Shown here one piece after another: positions 1 through 8,520 of a stretch of 64,000 bases of DNA. Where the stretch lies: contig CAXRGQ010000007.1 of the NCBI GenBank assembly GCA_964230215.1, positions 744,001-808,000 of the forward strand, written 5' to 3'. Origin of the DNA: JAUILH01 sp964230215 (GTDB taxonomy: Bacteria > Bacteroidota > Bacteroidia > Flavobacteriales_D > JAUILH01). How positions within the stretch are numbered: position 1 is the first letter of the stretch; the number at the start of each line of letters is the position of its first letter. The notes below the pieces were generated by a model. The model did not search any database. It saw only the letters and a list, made by a program, of their open reading frames with translations, and was not told the origin of the DNA. The translations under genes and the position numbers were made by a program.

Positions 1-251
1 AATCGGTGATGATTTTTAAATTTCTCATGTGATTTTACAGAATCTGCACTAATTCCAATCACCTCAGCGCCTACTTCCTTGAAGTCCTCATAGCTATCTC
101 TAAACGAGCACGCTTGAGCCGTGCACCCTTTAGTCTCGTTTTTAGGATAAAAGTAAATCACAGCTGGGTTCCCAACTAAATCAGATGTTTTGAGTTGATT
201 TCCTTTGTCTGTCTTTGCCGAAAACTCCGGAATTTTGTCACCAATTTCCAT
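1..251 (-). CDS. bcp: Peroxiredoxin, Bcp/PrxQ type (3' end cut by window)
   Basis: Thiol peroxidase that reduces H2O2 and organic peroxides in the cytoplasm. Translation from the ATG at 251 starts MEIGDKIPEFSAKTDKGNQL and contains the AhpC/TSA active-site block YFYPKNETKGCTAQACSFRD. Cys43 is the expected peroxidatic Cys and Cys48 the resolving Cys, the spacing typical of BCP/PrxQ enzymes. About 83 codons are visible; the C-terminal half lies to the left of the window. It is transcribed away from the envelope operon that starts at 385; the 133 bp between them show no clear promoter match. Family is certain; subfamily follows from the two-Cys spacing. Confidence 0.9.
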   Translation of the reverse strand, partial: MEIGDKIPEFSAKTDKGNQLKTSDLVGNPAVIYFYPKNETKGCTAQACSFRDSYEDFKEVGAEVIGISADSVKSHEKFKNHHR

Positions 252-384
252 TATTGTTTTTTTGATATTCCACTTAAAGTTACATAACTCAATTTAAGTA
301 TGCATAGGTTCTTCACAAATCAATTTTTATAAATAAGCTTTCATACTGAATAACGGCTATACAATAACCCTATTTTTACAAATT

Positions 385-1917
385 ATGACTCCCTTAAAGG
401 TTTTAGTATTCATGCTATGTGTAGGAGCCGCACTGGTCGGCTTAACATTTCTAGCTTCCGAAAACGATCGGGGAGAAAGCTATTTGGGGTCTACCGGCAT
501 TAAATATCCCACGGCAGCAAGTTTTTTGGAGTATGCACAGGTAGAAGAGGCCAATATTGATTCTGTGGAAAATGCTGCTATGGATGAAGATGAAATGGAC
601 AGCCTTCTAATGGACATGAAAAACATCCAGTATGATACGGCCTTTAATAAACAAGATACAAGCTTAAAAGGTTTACAAGTACCTAAGTCAAATGAGGAGC
701 TTGGTTTAACTGCAGATGGGGTTATGCCAATTGCTTTTCCCAATGACGATAGATCATTGTTTATTCCATTGTTCCAAAAGTTAGAAGCGGCTGACATCCA
801 AAAGAAACCAATTCGGATTGTGCATTACGGTGATTCTCAGATAGAGGGGGATAGAATAACCGCCTACGTGAGGGATAAGTTTCAGAAACTATTTGGCGGT
901 AACGGCCCTGGTTTTGTACCGCTTATGCCCAAATACAGTCAAATTAGTATTGCGCTGGAGCATTCTGATAACTGGATGAGACATACCGTTTTTGGACCGG
1001 GTAAACTTCCCCACAATAGATATGGGGCATTTGCAAGTTTATCAAGGTTTACAAAAGAACTGCCAGATTCTATGATCACAGATTCAACCCCTGTCGTAAC
1101 CGCTTGGGTTGAGGTCGGTGGTTCCAAGAAGACCAGATATGCTAATATTAGAGCATTTAATAAAGTGCAAGTACATTATGGGAATTGTAAGTATCCAACG
1201 TCTATTAAAGTATATAACGGTGAGGAGCTAATTGTTAATGATAGCTTAAGAACTGACGGAGCATATCATCCCTACACTATTCAGTTAGGTGCTACCCCAA
1301 GCAATTTGAAAATCGAGTTTTCAGGTATTCAGAGTCCAGACTTCTATGGCCTAACATGCGATGGTAATTACGGCGTAAACATGGATAACGTGGCCATGAG
1401 AGGTTCTGGAGGAACCATTTTTGGAAAAATTAATTTCACTGAATTAGACTTAATGTTGGATGGGCTTCACACTGAATTTATCATAATGCAGTACGGTGGA
1501 AATCTTATGCCGTATTTGAAAGATGAAGCACACGCAAAAAGCAGTGCTAGTTGGTTTAAGAGTCAAATTTACAAGCTGAAACAAGCAAGACCAACAGCAC
1601 AAATCTTAGTTATTGGACCATCGGATATGGCTACTTCTATTGAAGGAGAATATCAAACTTACCCTTTAATGGAATACTTTATTGATGAATGGAAAGGTGC
1701 GGCGTTGGAAGCAGGTGCGGCCTACTGGGACATGTATCGAGCAATGGGAGGCGAAAACTCTATGATTTCGTGGGTAGAGAAAGGATGGGCAGCTGATGAC
1801 CATACGCATTTCTCTAATGCAGGAATGAATGCAATTTCATCTCTTTTAATGAAGGCACTATTGTTGGAATATCAATACTATAAAACAAATCAAGGAGGTC
1901 AAAATGCAGCTCAATAA
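385..1917 (+). CDS. SGNH/GDSL-type hydrolase with N-terminal membrane anchor
   Basis: A 510-residue SGNH-fold protein. Residues 4-24 form one hydrophobic segment (signal anchor), followed by a low-complexity, acidic linker to about residue 130. The hydrolase domain begins near 140: block I is HYGDSQIEGD with Ser151 as nucleophile, a block III-like QYGGN lies in the middle, and block V is DDHTHFSNAG with Asp472 and His475 completing the triad. It is the first gene of an operon with a second SGNH protein, an MBOAT acyltransferase and a GT87 glycosyltransferase. In known systems (AlgJ/AlgX, PatB) SGNH proteins pair with MBOAT proteins to move acetyl groups onto exported polymers, so extracytoplasmic O-acetyltransferase or esterase is the inferred role. 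Substrate unknown. Confidence 0.8.
   Translation: MTPLKVLVFMLCVGAALVGLTFLASENDRGESYLGSTGIKYPTAASFLEYAQVEEANIDSVENAAMDEDEMDSLLMDMKNIQYDTAFNKQDTSLKGLQVPKSNEELGLTADGVMPIAFPNDDRSLFIPLFQKLEAADIQKKPIRIVHYGDSQIEGDRITAYVRDKFQKLFGGNGPGFVPLMPKYSQISIALEHSDNWMRHTVFGPGKLPHNRYGAFASLSRFTKELPDSMITDSTPVVTAWVEVGGSKKTRYANIRAFNKVQVHYGNCKYPTSIKVYNGEELIVNDSLRTDGAYHPYTIQLGATPSNLKIEFSGIQSPDFYGLTCDGNYGVNMDNVAMRGSGGTIFGKINFTELDLMLDGLHTEFIIMQYGGNLMPYLKDEAHAKSSASWFKSQIYKLKQARPTAQILVIGPSDMATSIEGEYQTYPLMEYFIDEWKGAALEAGAAYWDMYRAMGGENSMISWVEKGWAADDHTHFSNAGMNAISSLLMKALLLEYQYYKTNQGGQNAAQ
1892..1899 (+). promoter_or_regulatory. Strong Shine-Dalgarno site for the SGNH-LysM gene
   Basis: AAGGAGGT lies 4 nt before the ATG at 1904 and inside the 3' end of the preceding gene. 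Nearly every other start in the window has only an A/T-rich leader, as is usual for Bacteroidota, so this perfect anti-SD match stands out. It fixes the start at 1904 and gives a 14-nt overlap with the upstream gene. Confidence 0.7.
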
Positions 1918-3652
1918 GTTTATAGTTGGTATATCATTAATTCTGTTTAGTTCAATAGGACAATCGCAGACATTTTTGTTGGATTCAAATCTCAGAATCA
2001 AATATGATTTTGTGAGTTGGGAACGCAATCGTTTTGATTTTTATGGTGAATCGCCAGCATTTAACAAGTTCTACAATAAGCTGAATAGTGTCTACAATGG
2101 AACTTCAAAGGAGCAAATAAACATTTTCCATATTGGGGGCTCTCATCTTCAAGCGGGTACCTACGCCCACAGGGTAAGACGATATCTTACTCAAATGAAT
2201 GATAACATGAAGGCGGAGCGAGGAGTTGTGTTTCCTTACACCCTTGCGCATACAAATAATCCATGGAATTACAGGATTGAATACACGGGAGAATGGGAAG
2301 GAGCGAGAAACTCAGTATTGAAAGATGAAGGCATTTGGGGCATGGAAGGGATCAATGCATCCACGTCAGATTCAGTGGCAACAGTAAAGCTGGACATTAG
2401 ACGAAATAACGCCTACAGATTTGAGTATGATAGATTCCGCGTATTTCATAATACGTGGGATTCAGCCTATAAAGTTTTGCCAGTAGATAGTGCCAGTGTA
2501 ATAGAAATTATCCGAAACGATAGTTTAAACTATACCGAATTTGTTTTACCAGAACGCACAGAATCATTTGAGTTTAAGGTAGCTAGAATGAATGATGACA
2601 TCAACGCTAAGTTTATCATTTTAGGAATTGATTTAAAGAATGATGATCCTGGCGTTACCTATCATACGATTGGAGTGAACGGCTCTAGCTTCAAATCATA
2701 TAGACGTTGTGAATTATTCGAGTTTCAACTTAAACAATATCCGCCAGACATGTTCATCATTTCAGTCGGGACAAATGACACCTACACAAGGGACTTTGAT
2801 AAGGACAAATACGAAGAGTATTACGATGATTTCTTACAAATGATATGGCGTGCAAACCCGGATGCTGCGGTGGTACTTACAGTTCCGAATGACAGCTATT
2901 ATCGAAAGCGCTATGCAAACCCTTTTACAAAAGACGCAGCAGACGTCATAATTAAGCTTGCGAAGAAATACGACATGGCCGTTTGGAATTTTTATGAAAT
3001 AATGGGAGGCAAAGGCTCGTCACAGCGCTGGTATCGCAACAAACTAATGCCATCAGATCGCATCCACTTCTCAGGTAAAGGCTATGATTTAAAGGCGGAT
3101 TTATTTACAAAAGCTTTATTTGATTCATGGGACAGCATTGTTGGAAGAGATAGCGGATACCTTGTACAAAAACACTTATGGAAAGAGTATGACGTAGCGC
3201 AATGGAAAGACGTGAATCAGCGCATCAAAGAAGGACGCGTTGTTAAGCCTGAGCCTGAATACAAGACCCCTGTAGCGGATGGAAAAGCTGTCTATCATAC
3301 TGTAAACAGTGGCGAAACATTAGGTCATATTGCGAATCGTTATGGTGTGAGTGTGAACAGTATAATGTACTGGAACGACTTAAATTCAACAACCATCTAT
3401 CCAGGACAGACATTCAAGATATACGGAAAGGCGGCTCCTAAGCCAAAAAAGACAGAAAACACATCAAAGCCAAAACCAAAAGAGACTAAAACATATAGCG
3501 GTAAATACTACTATTACACCATCAAAAGTGGAGATACATTGTGGGATATTGCCGTTGCGCATAATACCAGCGTAGAACGTATTCAAGCCCTGAACAATGG
3601 TCTAAAACCAAGGGATTTAAAAGTAGGAGATAAGATCAAACTGGATAAATAG
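1904..3652 (+). CDS. SGNH hydrolase with two C-terminal LysM domains
   Basis: A 582-residue exported protein with a signal peptide (residues 1-22, ending SIGQSQ). The SGNH domain covers about residues 50-415. Block I reads HIGGSHLQAG with Ser80 as nucleophile, but the usual GDS is GGS; block III is SVGTNDTY (Gly, Asn) and block V is SDRIHFSGKG (Asp and His). The C-terminus holds two LysM repeats: about 460-505, starting YHTVNSGETLGHIA, and about 535-582, starting YYTIKSGDTLWDIA. A Lys/Pro-rich linker separates them. LysM binds peptidoglycan or related glycans, so this enzyme probably acts on or while bound to the cell wall. It is coupled to the upstream SGNH gene and followed 3 nt later by the MBOAT gene. 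Confidence 0.85.
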   Translation: MQLNKFIVGISLILFSSIGQSQTFLLDSNLRIKYDFVSWERNRFDFYGESPAFNKFYNKLNSVYNGTSKEQINIFHIGGSHLQAGTYAHRVRRYLTQMNDNMKAERGVVFPYTLAHTNNPWNYRIEYTGEWEGARNSVLKDEGIWGMEGINASTSDSVATVKLDIRRNNAYRFEYDRFRVFHNTWDSAYKVLPVDSASVIEIIRNDSLNYTEFVLPERTESFEFKVARMNDDINAKFIILGIDLKNDDPGVTYHTIGVNGSSFKSYRRCELFEFQLKQYPPDMFIISVGTNDTYTRDFDKDKYEEYYDDFLQMIWRANPDAAVVLTVPNDSYYRKRYANPFTKDAADVIIKLAKKYDMAVWNFYEIMGGKGSSQRWYRNKLMPSDRIHFSGKGYDLKADLFTKALFDSWDSIVGRDSGYLVQKHLWKEYDVAQWKDVNQRIKEGRVVKPEPEYKTPVADGKAVYHTVNSGETLGHIANRYGVSVNSIMYWNDLNSTTIYPGQTFKIYGKAAPKPKKTENTSKPKPKETKTYSGKYYYYTIKSGDTLWDIAVAHNTSVERIQALNNGLKPRDLKVGDKIKLDK

Positions 3653-3655
3653 CAA

Positions 3656-5596
3656 ATGTTAGATGGTGTAAATATATGGGGCAGACTTGAGGACTTGTTT
3701 ACGAGGATTCCGGTTGAAGAGGTTGGCAATCTTTCGGATGCGGCAGAGCAAGCGGTGAAATCGGGCTTCCATTTTGCACAGGCACAGTTCTGGTTATTTG
3801 TCATCATAGCCTACATAGGATTTGCTATAGTTTACAAGCAGAAGCTAGTTAGAAGCGGATACTTAATGCTTGCCAGTTTATTTTTCTATTGGAAAGTGGG
3901 CGCACCATTTGTATGGATCTTAGTATTCTCCACAGTTATTGATTTCTTTCTAGGAAAAGCAGTTTACTCAGCCAAAACGGATCTGCGGAAAAAGCTCTTC
4001 ATTTCCGTCAGCATGGTCACCAACTTGGGTATGCTGGCCTACTTCAAATACTTTAACTTTTTTGCTACCGAGTGGAATAGTTTGATTGGGGAAAGAGGAC
4101 TGCCAGACTGGATGCATATAATGCACGCAAAGGAGAATGCCATTGGAATTTGGTTAAATGGCGGATTAACCGGTGATATTTTTATTGAGGCACTCCCCAT
4201 GGTGGTCGGAATATCCTACTTCACCTTCCAAACAATGAGTTACACCATAGATATTTACCGGGGACAGATTAAACCCCTGAATAACATAATTGATTTTGGG
4301 TTTTTCGTCTCCTTCTTCCCTCAACTAGTGGCAGGGCCAATTGTAAGAGCATCTGAGTTTGTGCCGCAGATTCACAATGACTATAAGCTTACGAAATCGG
4401 ATTTTGGATGGTCTTTATATATGATTTTGAAAGGCCTTATTAAGAAAATGGTTTTTGCGGATTATATAGCCGTGTACTTTCTAGATTATGTTTTTGCCGA
4501 CCCTGGACAGTTCTCAGGGATGGCCAATGTCATTGCAATTTTTGGGTATTCACTACAAATTTATGGCGATTTTGCGGGCTACACCGACATGGCTATCGGA
4601 GTGGCAAAACTCTTTGGCTATCAGCTGCCCACTAACTTTAATTCGCCCTACAAAGCCACGCATTGTGGAGGGTTTTGGAAGCGATGGCATATCACGCTAT
4701 CAAGCTGGTTAAAGGACTATCTGTATATTCCGCTGGGAGGCAACCGTGGTGGCACCAAAGGCAGCTATATAGTCTTGGGGCTAATTCTAGCGGGCGTATT
4801 ATATGCCGTCGATTCTTGGCCCGCAACGGTCATCGTATGCGCTATTGTTGCCAGCGTAGCGGCCATTTCCTGGTATTCAAAAACATTCTTTAATCACATT
4901 AACACCAATATTAATATCAGTTTAACTATGCTACTTGGGGGATTATGGCATGGAGCTAGTTGGCAGTTCGTAATTTGGGGCGGCCTTAACGGAATTGGCG
5001 TTTTGTCTAGTAAGTATTGGAACCGAATGAAGGGCTTTCAGAAACCAATCGCAGCACTTATTGTGGCGGTTGTTATGTATGTTGTGAAAGTAGTCAGTGG
5101 CGCGGATATATGGATAATTGCAGTATTCTGGGCCTTAGTTGTAGCCGCAGTATCAGCTGTATTCTCACTGGTGGATACGTACAGTAAAGAAGGGTGGAAT
5201 CCTGCATGGTATTACACAAAAGCTATATGGGGTATGATTCATACATTATTCTTTATCACGTTTACCCGTGTGTACTTTAGAGGAGAGAGTATGGACAAAA
5301 TCGATACATTCTATAACCAGATACTACATAATTTTAAATTCTATTTTGGTGATGCATGGCTCTATGCAGACGGCGTAAATGCCAAGAATACACTTGAATT
5401 TAGCTCAACCGTGTTCGCCGTGATTATCTTGGGATATTTAATTCATTGGGTGCCCACTTTTATTAAGAAAAAGATTGAAAACACCTTTATTTCGTCCAAT
5501 ATTGTGATACAAGGTGTAATAGCCTTTTTGGTAGTTGTAATGTGCTACCAAGCATATTCATCTGAATCTGCCGCGTTTATCTATTACGCATTTTAA
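3656..5596 (+). CDS. MBOAT-family O-acyltransferase (AlgI/DltB-like)
   Basis: A 646-residue polytopic membrane protein with at least ten hydrophobic segments. Signature blocks of AlgI/DltB/PatA-type MBOAT proteins are present: the SYFTFQTMSYTIDIYRG block, VAGPIVRASEF, the WKRWHITLSSWLKDYLYIPL block followed by GGNRGG, and LLGGLWHGASW with the presumed catalytic His432. These proteins pass acyl groups from the cytoplasm across the membrane to an exported polymer, usually with an SGNH partner; two such partners lie directly upstream. The insertion of hydrophobic helices around residues 380-520 makes it longer than AlgI (about 520 residues). Inferred role: acyl export for wall or surface glycan O-acylation; the polymer is unknown. 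Confidence 0.9.
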   Translation: MLDGVNIWGRLEDLFTRIPVEEVGNLSDAAEQAVKSGFHFAQAQFWLFVIIAYIGFAIVYKQKLVRSGYLMLASLFFYWKVGAPFVWILVFSTVIDFFLGKAVYSAKTDLRKKLFISVSMVTNLGMLAYFKYFNFFATEWNSLIGERGLPDWMHIMHAKENAIGIWLNGGLTGDIFIEALPMVVGISYFTFQTMSYTIDIYRGQIKPLNNIIDFGFFVSFFPQLVAGPIVRASEFVPQIHNDYKLTKSDFGWSLYMILKGLIKKMVFADYIAVYFLDYVFADPGQFSGMANVIAIFGYSLQIYGDFAGYTDMAIGVAKLFGYQLPTNFNSPYKATHCGGFWKRWHITLSSWLKDYLYIPLGGNRGGTKGSYIVLGLILAGVLYAVDSWPATVIVCAIVASVAAISWYSKTFFNHINTNINISLTMLLGGLWHGASWQFVIWGGLNGIGVLSSKYWNRMKGFQKPIAALIVAVVMYVVKVVSGADIWIIAVFWALVVAAVSAVFSLVDTYSKEGWNPAWYYTKAIWGMIHTLFFITFTRVYFRGESMDKIDTFYNQILHNFKFYFGDAWLYADGVNAKNTLEFSSTVFAVIILGYLIHWVPTFIKKKIENTFISSNIVIQGVIAFLVVVMCYQAYSSESAAFIYYAF

Positions 5597-5598
5597 AC

Positions 5599-6765
5599 AT
5601 GATTTCAAGAGAGCTGCAAAATAGAATAATGCTTTTAGCTATTGTTCTCTACAGTGCTTATATGATCATTGATTTGGGTGCGAATCAGACCAATAATTTC
5701 TGGGATTTTGAAGTGTATTACTATGCAGTGGATAGTGATCTTAACATTTATTCGGATGGATTTGCGCCCGAGATAAGCGGCGAACATGGTGCACTATCTT
5801 ACAAATATCCGCCACTTACTAAGTATTTGTTCGCACCGTTTACGATGATGGATATTGGCACGGCAAAACTAGTTTGGTTTGCAATAATTCTAATTATTTC
5901 TGGATTACTGGTCTACATGTTTAGTAGGATGATAAGGCAAGACATGCCGCCATACCTATGGTTAGTTCTGCTCTTTGGGTTTAATGCATGTTTGTATACT
6001 TCACTTCAAACAGGCAATATAAATGTGCTCGTGTGCCTATTAGTTTATCTCGGGTTTGCTAACTATTTATCGGGCAATTACAAATGGTTTATTGTATGTA
6101 TACTAATGGCTGGGGTCTTTAAGTTTACGCCTCTTGTTTTTCTGGTTTTGTTGTGGTTTGAAGGTGAACGAAAACTTTTATATATGGCACTGTTGTGTGT
6201 GATGGGATATGTAGGATTAAACGCTTTGACACCCGAATTTCCAGAGTTTGTAGACGGTTTGTTGGCAGGCACTGGTGAGCGTGGAATTGTCAATCCAAGT
6301 TTATATACCTTCTTTGGTGATATTCAATTGTATCTATCGATTAAGTTTGATACAGCGATTACTTGGCTCGATGAGGCCCTCTACATAACATCTGTTTTAC
6401 TGATTTCAGCCCTTAGCTGGAAGTCCTTGCAAACATCAGATACAAAGTCCGAAAAGCTTGTAATTGTTTTGTTGGCAGGCTTGCTGATACTTCCGCGCAT
6501 CAAAAATTATGAGTATTTGTGGATTATACCCATTGCAATAATGATGGTGATACATTGGAAACACTACTTAAGTGCTGCATGGATAGTGGTAATTTTTGTA
6601 CTATCTGCTCTACGAATGAGTGCACCTGGAACTGAATTTGTGTTTAGTCTCATTTGGGATTATTATCCACTGATATTGCTAGTATTTATGTGGTACAAGC
6701 ACATCATGATTAAGTCACCCTATCAACTTAATTCGATTTCTTTAGAGCCTCAAATACATGGGTAG
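5599..6765 (+). CDS. GT87-family (DUF2029) membrane glycosyltransferase
   Basis: A 388-residue polytopic protein of the GT-C fold. The first periplasmic loop carries NFWDFEVYYYA, with the Asp expected for polyprenyl-phosphate-sugar-dependent GT87 enzymes, then YKYPPL. A later FKFTPLVFL block (around residue 175) is also typical. Such enzymes use polyprenyl-phosphate-hexose donors on the periplasmic side. It starts 2 nt after the MBOAT stop and is the last gene of the operon. Its last 38 bp overlap, tail to tail, the end of the lycopene cyclase gene on the other strand. Acceptor not predictable; a link to the same glycan as the MBOAT/SGNH proteins is inferred from position only. Confidence 0.75.
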   Translation: MISRELQNRIMLLAIVLYSAYMIIDLGANQTNNFWDFEVYYYAVDSDLNIYSDGFAPEISGEHGALSYKYPPLTKYLFAPFTMMDIGTAKLVWFAIILIISGLLVYMFSRMIRQDMPPYLWLVLLFGFNACLYTSLQTGNINVLVCLLVYLGFANYLSGNYKWFIVCILMAGVFKFTPLVFLVLLWFEGERKLLYMALLCVMGYVGLNALTPEFPEFVDGLLAGTGERGIVNPSLYTFFGDIQLYLSIKFDTAITWLDEALYITSVLLISALSWKSLQTSDTKSEKLVIVLLAGLLILPRIKNYEYLWIIPIAIMMVIHWKHYLSAAWIVVIFVLSALRMSAPGTEFVFSLIWDYYPLILLVFMWYKHIMIKSPYQLNSISLEPQIHG

Positions 6766-7411
6766 TGATAAGTAGCATTAACAGACTATAAATTGTATCC
6801 TCAATCGGAATGGTGACTAGCCTAAGGCCCATATTATGGAGCTTATTGTACCATACAATTTCGCCATCAATTCCAGTGCCTGTAAGTACACCATTAACTA
6901 TAAGAAAAGGTATCAAAGAGATGACATAAGCCATTATAAATGCCCTTAAATAATGACTTTGCCTATAGACATGATATAAGAGATAAAATCCAGCCGTTAA
7001 GAAGGTAATGGACGTGTATAGTCTGCCGTAGTTCATGGCGCCAACAGTAATTAGTGTAAGTGCAAAAAGACGAGCACCACCAAAAAATAACTTAGATGTC
7101 CCTGATACTTTTGGAAAATAACTTAGTACACAGGCGTAAATAAACACACATGCGTAAGGCACTACAATAAAAAACAACCATTCTTCTAGTGGAAGATTAA
7201 ACAAGGACACTCCTGTGAGATAGCGTTCGTTAAAACCCCAAATTCCCTCGTTTGTAAATGCAATGTCCCAAGGAATAAACGCAAGCATCATTACTAGTAT
7301 ACCAGCGAATAATGCCTTCCAATGTCTGTAAAACCGAACGCGTTTATCAAAACTCAGAAAGAGAGGCCCAGCTAAGGTTAATAAGTCTATATAAAGATAG
7401 AGGCCCTTCAT
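6728..7411 (-). CDS. crtYcd: Lycopene cyclase, CrtYcd (heterodimer-type, fused) family
   Basis: A 227-residue membrane protein with about seven hydrophobic helices. It has both halves of the CrtYc/CrtYd family fused: PWDIAFTNEGIWGFN followed by LPLEEWLFFIVVPYACVFIY in the first half, and a second, more divergent half with LVTIPIEDTIYSLLMLL. The paired PWD and PLEE/PIED blocks are the signatures of this cyclase type, which closes psi ends of lycopene to beta-ionone rings. The start ATG at 7411 overlaps the crtZ stop (ATGA), so it is last in a crtD-cruF-crtZ-crtYcd operon. Together with CruF and CrtD, one-ended cyclisation to a gamma-carotene-type product is likely. Confidence 0.85.
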   Translation of the reverse strand: MKGLYLYIDLLTLAGPLFLSFDKRVRFYRHWKALFAGILVMMLAFIPWDIAFTNEGIWGFNERYLTGVSLFNLPLEEWLFFIVVPYACVFIYACVLSYFPKVSGTSKLFFGGARLFALTLITVGAMNYGRLYTSITFLTAGFYLLYHVYRQSHYLRAFIMAYVISLIPFLIVNGVLTGTGIDGEIVWYNKLHNMGLRLVTIPIEDTIYSLLMLLITTHVFEALKKSN

Positions 7412-7884
7412 TTATGAGATGCCTGGTATGCCTTTTTAGCTTCTTTAAAGTACTTTCGGGGGACAATCAACATTCCAAAACACTCTCCGTTCTCCCAACT
7501 TAAGTGTTTATGATGCATTTTATGTGCTTTTCTAAGCGCTCTGAAGTAAGGGTTCTGAATGTTGTCAAACCATTTAAATCTGCGGTGAATCAGAACATCA
7601 TGTACAAGAAAGTAACAAACACCATACACAGCTATGCCTGCTCCTATGGCGACTACTTCATAGATGCCGTTCATTAAGCCCAGCATTATGCAGAGCCAAC
7701 TAGGAATAGCAAATACGAGAAAGAAAACATCATTTTTTTCAAAAAATCCTTTTGACGGAACGTGATGATCTTCATGAAAATACCACATAAAACCATGCAT
7801 GATGAATTTATGCGTAAACCAAGCCACAAACTCCATAAAAAAGAAGGTGACAACAACTATTGATATGTATAACAAGGCCATCAT
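7408..7884 (-). CDS. crtZ: Beta-carotene hydroxylase (CrtZ)
   Basis: Di-iron membrane hydroxylase that adds 3-OH to beta-ionone rings. The His clusters are all present: THKFIMHGF, then WYFHEDHHVP, then HDVLIHRRF and KAHKMHHKH, followed by ENGECFGML. The open frame extends upstream to 8055, but I place the start at the ATG at 7884, giving 158 residues. That start forms an ATGA overlap with the stop of the upstream cruF-like gene, gives the normal CrtZ length, and removes a 57-residue stretch that merely runs antiparallel in frame inside the neighbour. It is third in the crtD-cruF-crtZ-crtYcd operon. Confidence 0.9.
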   Translation of the reverse strand: MMALLYISIVVVTFFFMEFVAWFTHKFIMHGFMWYFHEDHHVPSKGFFEKNDVFFLVFAIPSWLCIMLGLMNGIYEVVAIGAGIAVYGVCYFLVHDVLIHRRFKWFDNIQNPYFRALRKAHKMHHKHLSWENGECFGMLIVPRKYFKEAKKAYQASHK

Positions 7885-8519
7885 AGAACAATGTTCAATA
7901 TACTGAAAAACAGAATTTGTATCAAGAACAATCCACTTACTATTTTGTTTTTGCTCTCTTTCACATAAAAATGATAAACAGCCTGAATAATAAAAGCGAC
8001 TATACCCCAAGCCAAGTAGTTTTGAAGTGGAATTGAATTGCCAGCCCACGACCAAAAGTTCAGCTCAATTGCCACTGGCTCAATCAATACATCTAGCCCA
8101 ACAAGCATAAGTGCGCCCACTATGCTTTTTAGCAGTGCATGTAACTTTAAATCCGAGACAATCTTTGCAGCGCCATAGCTTAGTAGAAGCCAGTTTACGC
8201 CTATCATCAATGGTGTGTCAAATAGATGGATACCAAGGACGTGAGAATATTTGTATTCACCAAAAATCACCCCTGTTTGAACACCAGCAACTTCAACCCC
8301 AAAACCAATGACAAAGGCAAATAAACACCACAGCAATATCTTTGACGTTCGGTGAGTATATGCGATCATAATACAAGCCGTAAGACATAAATTAAGCGGA
8401 GTTAAGTCTATAAATGCACTGTGAAACTCTTCTGTGCTCAAGCCCACAACACCAACGGCATAAATAATAGCCATAAAGCCTAGGACGTGGGTTCTATATT
8501 GTTCCAGTTTATCGATCAT
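7881..8519 (-). CDS. cruF: Carotenoid biosynthesis protein, CruF/DUF422 family
   Basis: A 212-residue protein with about six to seven membrane helices. It fits the carotenoid biosynthesis family (PF04240) that includes CruF 1',2'-hydratases: the GFGVEVAGVQTGVIFGEY block in the middle, IGVNWLLLSY, and LIEPVAIELNFWSW. CruF adds water to the acyclic psi end of a carotenoid. It starts 1 nt after the end of the CrtD-like desaturase gene and overlaps crtZ by 4 nt. A hydratase next to a CrtD-type desaturase and CrtZ is the gene set expected for saproxanthin or myxol. Assignment to hydratase rather than another DUF422 activity is an inference from family and context. Confidence 0.75.
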   Translation of the reverse strand: MIDKLEQYRTHVLGFMAIIYAVGVVGLSTEEFHSAFIDLTPLNLCLTACIMIAYTHRTSKILLWCLFAFVIGFGVEVAGVQTGVIFGEYKYSHVLGIHLFDTPLMIGVNWLLLSYGAAKIVSDLKLHALLKSIVGALMLVGLDVLIEPVAIELNFWSWAGNSIPLQNYLAWGIVAFIIQAVYHFYVKESKNKIVSGLFLIQILFFSILNIVL

Positions 8520-8520
8520 T

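Noticed and set aside
6728..6765. 38-bp tail-to-tail overlap of GT87 and lycopene cyclase genes as an error
   Set aside because: Both C-termini read as plausible protein and both frames are intact; convergent overlaps of this size occur elsewhere in the window on a smaller scale.
7885..8055. 57-residue N-terminal extension of CrtZ
   Set aside because: It overlaps the cruF-like gene throughout, is unlike CrtZ N-termini, and the ATGA overlap start at 7884 gives normal length.
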